A stretch of DNA of 49,055 bases from Chitinophaga pinensis. GTDB taxonomy: Bacteria; Bacteroidota; Bacteroidia; Chitinophagales; Chitinophagaceae. This document shows, one piece after another, positions 27,263 to 35,161 of this stretch. How positions within the stretch are numbered: the first letter of the stretch is position 1; each line of letters begins with the position of its first letter. The position numbers and the translations under genes are program-made. The stretch covers positions 1 to 49,055 of the forward strand of contig CAMCQV010000003.1 of assembly GCA_945877085.1 (NCBI GenBank). The letters are read 5' to 3'. The notes under the pieces are model-generated. The model did no database searches and had not been told where the DNA came from. It saw only the letters and a program-made list of their open reading frames with translations.

Positions 27263-28084
27263 ATGCAGGCACCCATTGGCGTTTTTGATAGTGGTTATGG
27301 TGGTCTAACCATCTTAAAAGAATTGAAGCAACAATTGCCTCAATATGATTATCTCTATTTGGGAGACAATGCGCGTGCGCCCTATGGCACAAGATCATTT
27401 GATACAGTCTACCATTATACTTTAGAAGCAGTAGAATGGTTTTTTAAACAAGGTTGTAGCTTGGTTATTTTAGCATGTAATACTGCATCTGCAAAAGCAT
27501 TAAGAAATATTCAACAATTGGATTTACCAACTTTGGCGCCAGATAAAAGAGTATTAGGTGTCATAAGACCTAGTTCAGAAATATTGGGTCAATTTTCGTT
27601 CTCACATCATGTAGGCATTTTAGGTACAACAGGCACAGTGCAGAGCCAGAGTTATCCAATTGAGTTGTCAAAATTTGCACCGGAGGCAACGGTTTTTCAA
27701 CAAGCTTGTCCTATGTGGGTCCCATTGATCGAAAATGGGCAACATGAAGGCCCTGGCGCCGATTATTTTGTAAAATTATACATTGATCAACTATTCGCGC
27801 AATCCGCTCAAATTGATACCGTATTGCTTGCCTGCACCCATTATCCATTGATGGCAAAAAAGATTCAAAGCTTCTTACCAGAAAATGTCAAATTAGTGAC
27901 ACAAGGGGATATTGTTGCCAAAAGTTTGGCTGCTTATTTGCAAAATCACCCAGAAATAGACCAAAACTGTAGTAAAAATGGCCAAATCCAGTTTTACACT
28001 ACAGACAATCCTACCAGCTTTGAGGAACAGGGAACTGTCTTCTTTGGTCAAAAAATTGCAGCAAAACACACAGATTTAGCTTAA
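27263..28084 (+). CDS. murI: Glutamate racemase
   Basis: Makes D-glutamate for peptidoglycan. The two catalytic cysteines are in ACNTAS (C72) and ACTHYPL (about C191), with the substrate-binding start IGVFDSGYGGLT (5-16) and GDNARAPYG (34-42). Length 273 is normal. It is preceded by a terminator and followed, after its own 140-base spacer, by rpmH. A near-match -7 box (TATATTTT) lies directly before the ATG. Confidence 0.97.
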   Translation: MQAPIGVFDSGYGGLTILKELKQQLPQYDYLYLGDNARAPYGTRSFDTVYHYTLEAVEWFFKQGCSLVILACNTASAKALRNIQQLDLPTLAPDKRVLGVIRPSSEILGQFSFSHHVGILGTTGTVQSQSYPIELSKFAPEATVFQQACPMWVPLIENGQHEGPGADYFVKLYIDQLFAQSAQIDTVLLACTHYPLMAKKIQSFLPENVKLVTQGDIVAKSLAAYLQNHPEIDQNCSKNGQIQFYTTDNPTSFEEQGTVFFGQKIAAKHTDLA

Positions 28085-28101
28085 AAATTAAAAAAATACC
28101 C

Positions 28102-28109
28102 TATTTTTG
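28102..28109 (+). promoter_or_regulatory. -7 box for rpmH
   Basis: TATTTTTG, an exact TAnnTTTG match 18 bases after the murI stop. Transcription from near 28113 would leave an rpmH leader of about 114 bases, long for this window. Confidence 0.45.
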
Positions 28110-28226
28110 CCGTCCTTTCACAGGTAGTGGTATGGTGACTGCTATAAGAACGGATTTAGAATATAAAGTATTAAACCTCAAGGGCAGATAGGAATAATCC
28201 TAATAACCCGCAAAAAAAAGTATATT
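28110..28226 (+). other. rpmH leader with a small hairpin
   Basis: Likely 5' untranslated region of rpmH. Near its end GGG (28184-28186) can pair with CCC (28207-28209), enclosing a stem TAGGA/TCCTA with an ATAA loop. It might be a translational control element, as other ribosomal-protein leaders are, but the structure is modest and the idea rests on length and folding by eye only. Confidence 0.3.
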
Positions 28227-28382
28227 ATGAAACGTACATTCCAACCTCATAAACGTCGTCGTAAATCAGTTCATGGTTTTCGTAAGCGTATGGAATCAGC
28301 TAATGGTCGTAAAGTATTAGCAAGTCGCCGTAAGAAAGGACGCAAGAAACTAACTGTATCTAGCGAAAAAGGATTAAAATAA
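28227..28382 (+). CDS. rpmH: Ribosomal protein L34
   Basis: Encodes the 51-residue 50S protein L34, rich in Lys and Arg. It begins [20 protein letters not shown], continues with [20 protein letters not shown] and ends in a short acidic-basic tail. The TFQP start and GFRxRM...GRxVLxxRRxKGR core identify it unambiguously. The gene is followed by rnpA and yidD, the order found in most bacteria near the replication origin, although dnaA and gyrase genes are not in view. A hairpin terminator lies between it and rnpA. Confidence 0.98.
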   Translation: MKRTFQPHKRRRKSVHGFRKRMESANGRKVLASRRKKGRKKLTVSSEKGLK

Positions 28383-28413
28383 TTAATCTCTATTCGTAGA
28401 AACTTATAATTTT

Positions 28414-28444
28414 AAAGTCCACTCGTTTTCGGGTGGACTTTTTT
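28414..28444 (+). terminator. Intrinsic terminator between rpmH and rnpA
   Basis: A perfect nine-base-pair stem AAAGTCCAC/GTGGACTTT (28414-28422 with 28433-28441), ten-base loop and a run of six T residues. It ends two bases before the first possible rnpA start (ATG 28446), so most rpmH transcripts should stop here and rnpA would depend on read-through. Confidence 0.85.
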
Positions 28445-28460
28445 AATGCATCATTCATCA

Positions 28461-28877
28461 ATGGCCAAGATTTTTACATATCAAAAACAGGATAAATTAA
28501 AGAGCAGGAAGCAAATGCAAAATTTATTTGCCTTGGGCAAGTCAATGTCTATTGCGCCGCTTAGATTAATTTATACTTTAGAAAATATCGCCGAAGAAAA
28601 TCCAGCAAATATAGGGCCACTTATTTTACAAGCTGGGGTAGGTGCACCAACTAAACAATTTAAAAAGGCGGTACAACGCAATCGTGTAAAAAGATTATTA
28701 AGAGAAGCTTATCGTTTAGAACTACCTGCATTCAGAGCACAACTGCCAGTAAATGGCATAAGATTGAATATTTTTATATTGTACATGGAAGCAAATGTGT
28801 TGCCACAAATAGAAATCAATGCAAAAATGAAATTGATATTGGATCAATTGGTAAAACGTATTTATGGGCAAGCTTAA
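28461..28877 (+). CDS. rnpA: Ribonuclease P protein component
   Basis: Protein subunit of RNase P, aiding the RNA subunit in 5' tRNA maturation. The RNR motif is clear in KKAVQRNRVKRLLREAYR (about 71-88), preceded by the family's central strand region. Start ATG 28461 (MAKIFTYQKQDKLKSRKQMQ) gives 138 residues; an alternative ATG at 28446 adds five residues and abuts the terminator hairpin. The end overlaps the start of yidD by 14 bases. Confidence 0.93.
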   Translation: MAKIFTYQKQDKLKSRKQMQNLFALGKSMSIAPLRLIYTLENIAEENPANIGPLILQAGVGAPTKQFKKAVQRNRVKRLLREAYRLELPAFRAQLPVNGIRLNIFILYMEANVLPQIEINAKMKLILDQLVKRIYGQA

Positions 28878-29097
28878 GCAAATCATCGCTTTTCCATTTA
28901 TCGTATTGATTCGATTTTATCAATACGCTCTATCCCCATATTTAGGTGGAAGCAAATGTCGTTTCACACCGACTTGTTCTCAATACACTGCAGAAGCTAT
29001 CCAAAAATACGGCCCTATAAAAGGGATTGCAATGGGGATTCAAAGACTTAGCAAATGCAGGCCAGGCGGAGGACATGGCTATGACCCTGTTCCTTAA
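28864..29097 (+). CDS. yidD: Membrane protein insertion efficiency factor YidD
   Basis: 77-residue protein thought to aid YidC-dependent membrane insertion. Diagnostic motifs are RFYQYALSPYLGGSKCRFTP, CSQYTAEAIQKYGPIKG and the closing KCRPGGGHGYDPVP, with the three conserved Cys. Overlaps rnpA by 14 bases. yidC itself is not adjacent, as is usual in Bacteroidota. Confidence 0.97.
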   Translation: MGKLKQIIAFPFIVLIRFYQYALSPYLGGSKCRFTPTCSQYTAEAIQKYGPIKGIAMGIQRLSKCRPGGGHGYDPVP

Positions 29098-29118
29098 TTC
29101 ATTGATATAGCAAATAAA

Positions 29119-29145
29119 AAAACCGCCCCTTAAAGAGACGGTTTT
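29119..29145. terminator. Bidirectional terminator between yidD and sodA
   Basis: AAAACCG (29119-29125) pairs with CGGTTTT (29139-29145), with further imperfect pairing inside (CCTT with AAGAG). A-rich and T-rich flanks let it serve both converging genes. Confidence 0.7.
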
Positions 29146-29169
29146 CACTATTGTTTATTTTAGTATTAA

Positions 29170-29775
29170 TTATTTCGCAGCAGCAAAACGATCTGCAATT
29201 ACAGACCAATTCACTACATTCCAAAACGCAGCTAAATAATCTGCTCTTCTGTTTTGGTATTTCAAGTAGTAAGCATGCTCCCAAACATCCGCGCCTAAGA
29301 TTGGAGTTCCTTTCACCTCGGCTACATCCATTAATGGGTTGTCTTGATTTGGTGTAGAACTTACTTCTAATTGACCATCTTTTACAATCAACCAAGCCCA
29401 TCCGCTACCAAAACGTGTCATACCTGCGGCAGCAAATTTTTCCTTGAATGCATCAAAGCTTCCAAAGCTTGCATCAATTGCACTAGCTAATTCGCCAGTT
29501 GGGTTGCCACCTGCATTTGGTGCTAAACTATTCCAAAAGAAAGTATGGTTCCAATGTCCACCACCGTTGTTTCTAACAGCAGGACTGATGCTTCCAGCAA
29601 CTGCTACTAATGCCTCGATTGTCTTGCCTTCGTTAGGTGTTCCAGCAACCGCTTTATTTAAATTGTCAACATATGCTTGATGGTGTTTGCCATGGTGTAT
29701 TTGCATAGTTAATGTATCAAAATGTGGTTCTAAGGCTTCGTGTGCATATGGTAATGCAGGTAATGTAAATGACAT
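29170..29775 (-). CDS. sodA: Superoxide dismutase, Fe/Mn family
   Basis: Converts superoxide to hydrogen peroxide and oxygen. Metal ligands are His27 (MQIHHGKHH), His77 ([11 protein letters not shown]), Asp163 and His167 (DVWEHAYY). Gln144 in STPNQDNPL is where Mn enzymes supply the outer-sphere Gln, whereas Fe enzymes use Gln from the central helix, so Mn or cambialistic use is more likely. Length 201 is normal, with no signal peptide. The promoter appears to be the -7 box at 29809-29816. It is transcribed away from the dyad array. Confidence 0.96.
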   Translation of the reverse strand: MSFTLPALPYAHEALEPHFDTLTMQIHHGKHHQAYVDNLNKAVAGTPNEGKTIEALVAVAGSISPAVRNNGGGHWNHTFFWNSLAPNAGGNPTGELASAIDASFGSFDAFKEKFAAAGMTRFGSGWAWLIVKDGQLEVSSTPNQDNPLMDVAEVKGTPILGADVWEHAYYLKYQNRRADYLAAFWNVVNWSVIADRFAAAK

Positions 29776-29808
29776 ATTGCTTTATTTTATTTGTGAATGT
29801 TTGAATGT

Positions 29809-29816
29809 CAAAATTA
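29809..29816 (-). promoter_or_regulatory. -7 box for sodA
   Basis: On the minus strand TAATTTTG matches TAnnTTTG exactly, about 33 bases before the sodA ATG, giving a leader near 30 bases. This places the sodA promoter between the gene and the dyad array, so the array need not be part of the sodA mRNA. Confidence 0.5.
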
Positions 29817-29887
29817 CAATGCTTTGCGCTCATTTAAGCGACTTGCGACCTTTTTTCCTTAAATATTATTTCTAGTAATAAGGGTAT

Positions 29888-29950
29888 AGTAAATAAATAG
29901 CTTTCTTCGTAATCCTAAAAACGGATTACTCCAGAAACTATTTATTTACT
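29888..29950. repeat. Long dyad A in the tadA-sodA spacer
   Basis: Imperfect hairpin of 25 base pairs. The outer stem of 13 perfect pairs is AGTAAATAAATAG (29888-29900) with CTATTTATTTACT (29938-29950). It is followed by TTTCT/AGAAA after a one-base bulge, a small internal loop, then GTAATCC/GGATTAC closing a seven-base loop. No T-run follows on either side, so it is not an obvious terminator. The part from 29896 to 29943 resembles dyad C. Confidence 0.85.
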
Positions 29951-29971
29951 GCGCCTGCATAGAAATTTAAC

Positions 29972-30040
29972 AATAAACATAGTACCCCGAAGCCGATTTC
30001 GGTTCCTTCCGCATGAGGATGAGGGGTAGCTATGTTTATT
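29972..30040. repeat. Long dyad B in the tadA-sodA spacer, branched
   Basis: AATAAACATAG plus TACCCC (29972-29988) pairs with GGGGTA, a bulged G and CTATGTTTATT (30023-30040): 17 pairs. The interior can fold into a small hairpin (CCGA/TCGG at 29993-30002, extended by GAA/TTC) and perhaps a second weak one near 30008-30021, giving a branched form. The interior is clearly more GC-rich than the flanks. Confidence 0.85.
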
Positions 30041-30045
30041 ACTTC

Positions 30046-30093
30046 AATAGCTTCTTTCGATAAAAAGAAAACGGATTAAGCAAGAAAGCTATT
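30046..30093. repeat. Dyad C in the tadA-sodA spacer, related to dyad A
   Basis: AATAGCTT (30046-30053) pairs with AAGCTATT (30086-30093), extended by CTT/AAG across a bulge. Shares AATAGCTT, TTCG, AAAACGGATTA and AGAAA plus CTATTT with dyad A in the same order, about three quarters of positions when aligned by eye. It ends 26 bases from the tadA stop codon. Confidence 0.75.
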
Positions 30094-30119
30094 TTTACAG
30101 AGCACAATAAAGGGAAAAG

Positions 30120-30560
30120 TTAGCGCTTGGCTTTAAAGAACGCTTGCATTAGAGCGGCGCATTCTTCTTGCAAGATACCTCCAGTGAGGGTAGTGGATGG
30201 ATGGAAGGGATTTTTTTCTGTGACGCGACGGTAGCTATTTTTTTCGTCGTAGGCGCCAAATACGATATGTCCAATCTTGTTCCAATATAAAGCACCCGCG
30301 CACATCAAACAAGGTTCTAGTGTTACGTATAGTGAAGCTTCTGGCAGGTATTTTGATTGCAAGTTTTCACATGCACTAGAAAGTGCTAGTATTTCAGCAT
30401 GGGCTGTAACGTCTTTTAAAAGTTGTACTTGATTGTATCCTTTAGCGATGACCTGATCGTTCATCACAATGACAGCACCCACTGGTACTTCATCTTCATC
30501 AAAAGCCCTCTTAGCTTGTAAGAGGGCCTGACGCATAAAATGTTCATGTTTATTTTCCAC
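30120..30560 (-). CDS. tadA: Nucleoside deaminase, TadA-like
   Basis: Zinc-dependent deaminase, most likely the tRNA adenosine-34 deaminase that makes inosine in the tRNA-Arg anticodon. Zinc and proton-shuttle residues are HAE (54-56) and PCLMC (83-87). Length 146 fits TadA. The start is GTG 30560 (MENKHEHFMRQ) or ATG 30536 (MRQALLQAKRA). It follows the DUF1080 gene by 18 bases and so may be read from the sugar operon as well as by itself. Guanine deaminase is a less likely alternative. Confidence 0.88.
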   Translation of the reverse strand: MENKHEHFMRQALLQAKRAFDEDEVPVGAVIVMNDQVIAKGYNQVQLLKDVTAHAEILALSSACENLQSKYLPEASLYVTLEPCLMCAGALYWNKIGHIVFGAYDEKNSYRRVTEKNPFHPSTTLTGGILQEECAALMQAFFKAKR

Positions 30561-30578
30561 TCGCTTCGGTAACTGAGC

Positions 30579-31271
30579 TTATAATTTTTGGATACGAATA
30601 TTTCTGTACCAAACTTTATCGCCATGATCTTGTAAACTGATATGTCCTGAAAATACTTTTCCGAAATCAGGTGATTCGCCTTTTGAGAATTTACTTCTTC
30701 TAATCAATTCCTTCCAGCTATCATCTCCCAAATGTGTATTGACAGTTGTTACACCATTTAATTTCATGACCAATGTTCCTTTGTTTACAATGATGTCTAC
30801 TTGATTCCATTGCTCTGCAGGTTTAACGCCAGACTCATCGCCTACGATAAGATCATATAAATTGCCTGCTCTGTGGCTAATGATTTTACTATCTGGATGA
30901 CCATCATTATCTAAGACTTGCATTTCAGGTCCTGTATGCCAAGTATTTTTATATCTTGAAGGATCATTCTGTACAAAGAAGATGATACCACTATTCCCAT
31001 TCTTAGAAATCTTCCATTCTAATTGTAAATGAAAATTGGTAAAACTTTCGTTGGTTACAATATCACCACCACCTATTTTAACAGAAGGGTCAAACATTAA
31101 AGCGCCATCTTCTACTTTCCATGATTCGCCTGCAGTTGTTTTTCCGAATGTATGCCAGCCATTTTTTGTTTTACCATCAAATAATGAGATCCATTTGTCT
31201 TGTGCTTGTACTTGATTAAAGCCGAGTGCTGCACATGTGATTAAGGTTAAAGCAAGCAATTGTTTTTTCAT
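30579..31271 (-). CDS. Secreted DUF1080 protein (3-keto-disaccharide hydrolase family)
   Basis: Exported protein of 230 residues with a Sec signal peptide (MKKQLLALTLITCAALGFN to VQAQ) and one concanavalin-like DUF1080 domain. Family features are WISLFDGKTKNGWHTFG near the start, GNSGIIFFVQND in the middle, the GPEMQVLDNDGHPDS segment and the ending SLQDHGDKVWYRNIRI. The family is now annotated as 3-keto-disaccharide hydrolase, cleaving glycosidic bonds after C3 oxidation. Start ATG 31271 is chosen for the signal peptide; an upstream in-frame start at 31313 is unlikely. Part of the minus-strand run with cytochrome c, isomerase and Gfo genes. Confidence 0.88.
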   Translation of the reverse strand: MKKQLLALTLITCAALGFNQVQAQDKWISLFDGKTKNGWHTFGKTTAGESWKVEDGALMFDPSVKIGGGDIVTNESFTNFHLQLEWKISKNGNSGIIFFVQNDPSRYKNTWHTGPEMQVLDNDGHPDSKIISHRAGNLYDLIVGDESGVKPAEQWNQVDIIVNKGTLVMKLNGVTTVNTHLGDDSWKELIRRSKFSKGESPDFGKVFSGHISLQDHGDKVWYRNIRIQKL

Positions 31272-31334
31272 GATTATTAATTGAGGCGTTAAAAAAGGGG
31301 GTATCTCGACCACTAATTTTTGATTGAATTGGAA

Positions 31335-31721
31335 TTATTTTTTTAATAATAAAATATATTTCACCATCGCTTCTGCATCTTCTTGGCTAAGGTTTGCATG
31401 CGCTGTCATTGGGATTGCGCCCCAGTTGCCACTACCGCCTTTGATAATTTTTCCAGCTAACATTTCGATATTATCATCTGTATTTTCATACTTCGCAGCC
31501 ACCTCTTGGTATGCAGGACCTATATTTTTTTCAGCTACTTTATGACAAGTTAAACAGTCGCTTCCTGCAATCAACGCTAATCCTTTTGCATAATCTGGAT
31601 TGTCAGATAATTTAGTTTCAGTACTTGCTGCTGTTTCTGTTGTTGTTTCAGTTTTTGTTACTCCACCACCACATGCTACTAATAAAAGGGCTGCTGAAAG
31701 GGTGTATAAAATTTTACGCAT
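31335..31721 (-). CDS. Lipoprotein c-type cytochrome, monohaem
   Basis: Small periplasmic electron carrier of 128 residues. A lipoprotein signal (MRKILYTLSAALLLVACGGG, lipid Cys17) is followed by a Thr/Glu-rich linker. The haem site is CLTCH (56-60), and Met105 in AIPMTAH is the likely sixth ligand. The closing AEAMVKYILLLKK helix is typical of class I cytochromes c. It lies between the DUF1080 and isomerase genes and opposite the GMC flavoprotein, so it is a natural acceptor for electrons from sugar oxidation; that pairing is inferred. Confidence 0.92.
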   Translation of the reverse strand: MRKILYTLSAALLLVACGGGVTKTETTTETAASTETKLSDNPDYAKGLALIAGSDCLTCHKVAEKNIGPAYQEVAAKYENTDDNIEMLAGKIIKGGSGNWGAIPMTAHANLSQEDAEAMVKYILLLKK

Positions 31722-31764
31722 TGTATTTTTTTTGATTGTGTAAATTAAAAGTTGATTTAAATGG

Positions 31765-32817
31765 TTAAATACCTAATATTTTTTTGTTAAATGCTTCGTC
31801 AGATCCAGTGCTAGCAAAATCATCAAAAGCTTTTTCGGTGACAGGGATGATATGGTTTTGAATAAATACAGCGCCTTCTGCTGCGCCCACTTCAGGGTGC
31901 TTTAAACAACATTCCCATTCCAATACCGCCCAGCCTTTATAATCATATGCTGCTAACTTGCTAAAGATACTTTTAAAATCTACTTGACCATCACCAAGTG
32001 ATCTAAATCTTCCTGCACGATCAATCCAATTTTGATAACCACCATAAACACCTTGTTTTGCACTAGGGTTGAACTCGGCATCCTTTACATGAAACATTTT
32101 AATACGATCATGGTAGGCGTCGATATAACCTTTATAGTCCATGCATTGTAAAACCAAATGCGAAGGATCAAATAACAAACAGGCACGTGGATGTTGTCCT
32201 ACTTTATCTAAAAACATTTCATAGGAAACACCATCGTGTAGATCTTCTCCTGGATGAATTTCATAACATAAATCTACACCTGCTGCATCAAATTCATTTA
32301 AAATTGGTAACCATCTTTTGCCTAATTCTGCGAAGCCTGTTTCTACTAAACCTGCTGGTCTTTGTGGCCAAGGATAAACAGTATGCCATAACAAAGCACC
32401 ACTAAAAGTTGCGTGTGCATTTAATCCTAAATTTTGAGATGCCTTTGCTGCATATTTTAATTGCTGCACCGCCCATTCAGTTCTTGCTTTTGGGTTGCCT
32501 CTATATTCAACTGGTGCAAAGCCATCAAACTGCGCATCATAGGCAGGATGTACCGCTACCAACTGTCCTTGTAAATGTGTTGATAATTCTGTGATCTCTA
32601 ATCCAGCAGCTTGCACAATACCTTTAATCTCGTCGGCATAGGTTTTACTTTCAGCTGCTTTTTGCAAATCAATACAGCGTGCGTCCCAGCTAGGTATTTG
32701 CACACCCTTGAAACCCAATCCTGCAGCCCATTTGCAGATACCTTCTAAGGTGTTGAATGGAGGCTGATCTCCTAAGAATTGTGCTAAAAATATTCCTGGT
32801 CCTTTTACTGTTGTCAT
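31765..32817 (-). CDS. Sugar phosphate isomerase/epimerase-like TIM barrel
   Basis: AP-endonuclease-2-type TIM barrel of 350 residues, related to IolE, xylose isomerase-like and 3-keto-sugar epimerases. Metal ligands can be seen as Glu in CYEIHPGE, Asp/His in LFDPSH, His in MFHVKDAEF and Glu in AVLEWECC. No signal peptide, so cytoplasmic. Transcribed 46 bases after the Gfo/Idh/MocA gene and 43 before the cytochrome gene. A role on 3-keto sugars imported after cleavage is likely from context; the exact reaction cannot be read. Confidence 0.85.
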   Translation of the reverse strand: MTTVKGPGIFLAQFLGDQPPFNTLEGICKWAAGLGFKGVQIPSWDARCIDLQKAAESKTYADEIKGIVQAAGLEITELSTHLQGQLVAVHPAYDAQFDGFAPVEYRGNPKARTEWAVQQLKYAAKASQNLGLNAHATFSGALLWHTVYPWPQRPAGLVETGFAELGKRWLPILNEFDAAGVDLCYEIHPGEDLHDGVSYEMFLDKVGQHPRACLLFDPSHLVLQCMDYKGYIDAYHDRIKMFHVKDAEFNPSAKQGVYGGYQNWIDRAGRFRSLGDGQVDFKSIFSKLAAYDYKGWAVLEWECCLKHPEVGAAEGAVFIQNHIIPVTEKAFDDFASTGSDEAFNKKILGI

Positions 32818-32863
32818 ATTATAATGATTGCCTTTTTAAATATCGCTAATTAAATCTTGCCTA

Positions 32864-34030
32864 TTAAATTTTATGTACTGTCCATTTTTGATCAGAACCT
32901 GCAGATAAAACTACATTATCTATAAATGCCATTCCTCTAATGCCATCTTCTACGCCTGGAAAATCTAACATTTCAGGTGTTGGCGTGTTGCCATCTATTT
33001 TTGCTGACAAAGTGAGTGCAAAGTTTCTATAAATATTGGCGAATGCTTCTAAATAGCCTTCAGGGTGTCCGCCTGGAGTGCGGCAATTATGGGTTGCGAA
33101 GCTGGATAAATGTGCACTATAGTTAGCGCCTGCTCTTAGAATTTGTGTAGGTTGATCCAACCATTTTACAATTAATGAATTGGGTTCATGTTGAAACCAT
33201 TCAACGCCACCAAGTTCTCCGTATACTCTAATTTTTAATGCATTTTCTTCTCCTGCTGCAACTTGCGAAGCCATTAGCACGCCCTTCGCACCATTGTCAA
33301 ATTTTAAAAGTACTGCACCGTCATCATCCATCACACGACCTTCTACTAAAGTATTTAATTCAGCACAGATGTGGGTGATTTTTGCACCAGTAATGTATTC
33401 TGCTAAATGTGCAGCATGCGTTCCAATATCGCCCATTACAGAACTCTTACCCGATTTTTTTGGGTCCGTTCTCCAAGCTGCTTGCGCATTGCCTTCTCTT
33501 TCGGATAATCTACTTAACCATCCTTGAGGATATTCTACCCAAACCTTACGAATCTTACCCAGCTTGCCTTCGTGCACCATGGCCTTGGCTTGTTTTACCA
33601 TTGGATATCCAGAATAAGTATGCGTTAAGCAAAGCGTTAAACCTGTTTCTTTGAGTTTTTGTTGTAATAATTTTGCTTCTTCTAAAGAAAAAGTAATTGG
33701 CTTTTCTATCACCACATTAAATCCATTTTCTAGGGCCATCATGGCTGGAGCAAAATGCGCAAAATTGGGCGTTACAATGGTCACGAAATCAATGCGCTCA
33801 TCGGCTGGCAATTGCGCTTCTTTCGTAATCATTTCCTCATAAGTTAAATAGGTTCTTTCTTTTGGAAGAAATAAAGCTTCCCCAGAAGCTACTGCAATTT
33901 CTGGATTGATACTGAGCGCACCACATGTTACTTCAATGAGTCCATCCATATTAGCAGCAAGTCGATGTATGGCACCAATGAATGCATCTTTACCGCCACC
34001 TACCATACCCATGCGTAGTTTTCTATTCAT
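32864..34030 (-). CDS. Gfo/Idh/MocA-family oxidoreductase, cytoplasmic
   Basis: NAD(P)-dependent sugar oxidoreductase of 388 residues. The nucleotide-binding start is MRMGMVGGG-like (LRMGMVGGGKDAFIGAIHR), and the catalytic Lys sits in VIEKPITF (about 115). The C-terminal domain includes SVMGDIGTHAAHLAEYITG. No export signal. First gene of the minus-strand unit, divergent from the exported TIM-barrel gene at 34207. In related clusters such enzymes reduce or reoxidise 3-keto sugars; substrate here is unknown. Confidence 0.9.
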   Translation of the reverse strand: MNRKLRMGMVGGGKDAFIGAIHRLAANMDGLIEVTCGALSINPEIAVASGEALFLPKERTYLTYEEMITKEAQLPADERIDFVTIVTPNFAHFAPAMMALENGFNVVIEKPITFSLEEAKLLQQKLKETGLTLCLTHTYSGYPMVKQAKAMVHEGKLGKIRKVWVEYPQGWLSRLSEREGNAQAAWRTDPKKSGKSSVMGDIGTHAAHLAEYITGAKITHICAELNTLVEGRVMDDDGAVLLKFDNGAKGVLMASQVAAGEENALKIRVYGELGGVEWFQHEPNSLIVKWLDQPTQILRAGANYSAHLSSFATHNCRTPGGHPEGYLEAFANIYRNFALTLSAKIDGNTPTPEMLDFPGVEDGIRGMAFIDNVVLSAGSDQKWTVHKI

Positions 34031-34206
34031 TATATAGGGAATTTTTAAGCTTAAAACAAGCTGATTGTGTCAAAATAACACTTTCAGTCTTTTGTAAGAG
34101 CAATTTCCTCATTATTTCTCAAAAAACCCCTTTTTTTCTTGTAAAATATTTGAAAAGAATGCAAAAATAAAATTACATTTATAAACGCATCTAATGCTTG
34201 CTAACT

Positions 34207-35115
34207 ATGTCTTCACCAATGAATAGACGAAAATTACTGAAACAAGTTGTATCCGGTTCTGCCGCGATTGCTTCTGGTATGGTGTTAACACATCAAGCCA
34301 AAGCTCAATTAGAAAATCTATCGAATCAACCAATTGACGCAGCCAAATTAAAAGGCAATATCAACCATAGTGTTTGTAGATGGTGTTACAGTGATTTGAG
34401 TTTGGAAGATTTATGCAAGGAGGTAAAACGCATAGGATTTAATGCGATTGATTTATTGAAACCAAACGAATGGGATACGGTCAAAAAATATGGTATTGAT
34501 TGTTCTATGTGTTATACTGCTGGTGAAACAAGTTTGACAAAAGGTTGGAACAATCCGATACATCATCCTTGGTTGATCAAAGATTATTTGGAAGCAATTC
34601 CTTTAGTAGCAGCAGCTGGCTATAAAAATCTAATTTGTTTTTCGGGTAATCGTAATGGCATGGATGACGCTACAGGATTGAAAAATTGTGTGGAAGGATT
34701 AAAACAAATTATGCCATTAGCTGAAGCGAAAGGCGTGACCATACATATAGAATTATTCAATTCAAAAGTAGATCACAAAGATTATATGGGAGACAAGTCT
34801 GCATGGGGTATCGAACTTTGCAAACAATTAGGCTCTCCAAATTTTAAAATTTTATTTGATATCTATCATATGCAAATAGACGAGGGAGATATCATTCGTT
34901 CTATTCAAGATAGTCATGCTTATTTTGGTCATTACCACACAGCAGGTGTGCCAGGTAGACATGAATTAGATGATCGTCAAGAATTAAATTATCCAGCAAT
35001 CATGCGTGCGATCAAAGCCACTGGATACAATGGTTATGTGGCACATGAATTCATTGCAACTAACCCAGATAAAATTAGTTCACTCAAGCAAGCTATCACA
35101 GTTTGCGATATTTAA
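34207..35115 (+). CDS. Exported hydroxypyruvate isomerase-like TIM barrel
   Basis: TIM barrel of 302 residues with a Tat-type leader (MNRRKLLKQVVSGSAAIASG, ending HQAKA). Starts at ATG 34207 or ATG 34219. Metal-binding residues appear as Glu in IHIELFNSK, Asp/His in LFDIYHMQI, His in FGHYHTAG and Glu in YVAHEFI. Closest in pattern to hydroxypyruvate isomerase (Hyi), but the export signal and the neighbouring GMC dehydrogenase point to an oxidised sugar in the periplasm. The GMC gene follows 46 bases on. Confidence 0.85.
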   Translation: MSSPMNRRKLLKQVVSGSAAIASGMVLTHQAKAQLENLSNQPIDAAKLKGNINHSVCRWCYSDLSLEDLCKEVKRIGFNAIDLLKPNEWDTVKKYGIDCSMCYTAGETSLTKGWNNPIHHPWLIKDYLEAIPLVAAAGYKNLICFSGNRNGMDDATGLKNCVEGLKQIMPLAEAKGVTIHIELFNSKVDHKDYMGDKSAWGIELCKQLGSPNFKILFDIYHMQIDEGDIIRSIQDSHAYFGHYHTAGVPGRHELDDRQELNYPAIMRAIKATGYNGYVAHEFIATNPDKISSLKQAITVCDI

Positions 35116-35161
35116 ATTTTGCTTTTTAAAACCAATCATAACAACTTATAAATTTTTTACA

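Larger units (their letters stand above)
29776..30119. other. Gene-free spacer between tadA and sodA
   Basis: The only stretch longer than 300 bases without a gene. From the sodA side it holds the sodA leader and -7 box (to about 29816), about 70 AT-rich bases with no visible signal, then three dyads (29888-30093) and 26 bases to the tadA stop. No tRNA, reading frame or T-run terminator is seen in it. Confidence 0.9.

Noticed and set aside
29972-30040. tRNA or tRNA-like gene in dyad B
   Set aside because: The branched fold is suggestive, but the 17-pair outer stem is too long, and there is no anticodon arm, T-loop consensus or CCA end.
29965-30047. Integron attC site in dyad B
   Set aside because: An ATTTAAC lies before the dyad, fitting the RYYYAAC core, but the matching GTTRRRY is absent on the other side and no integrase or cassette genes occur nearby.
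35115-35130. -7 box before the GMC gene
   Set aside because: TAAATTTTG has one base too many between TA and TTTG, so it does not fit TAnnTTTG.
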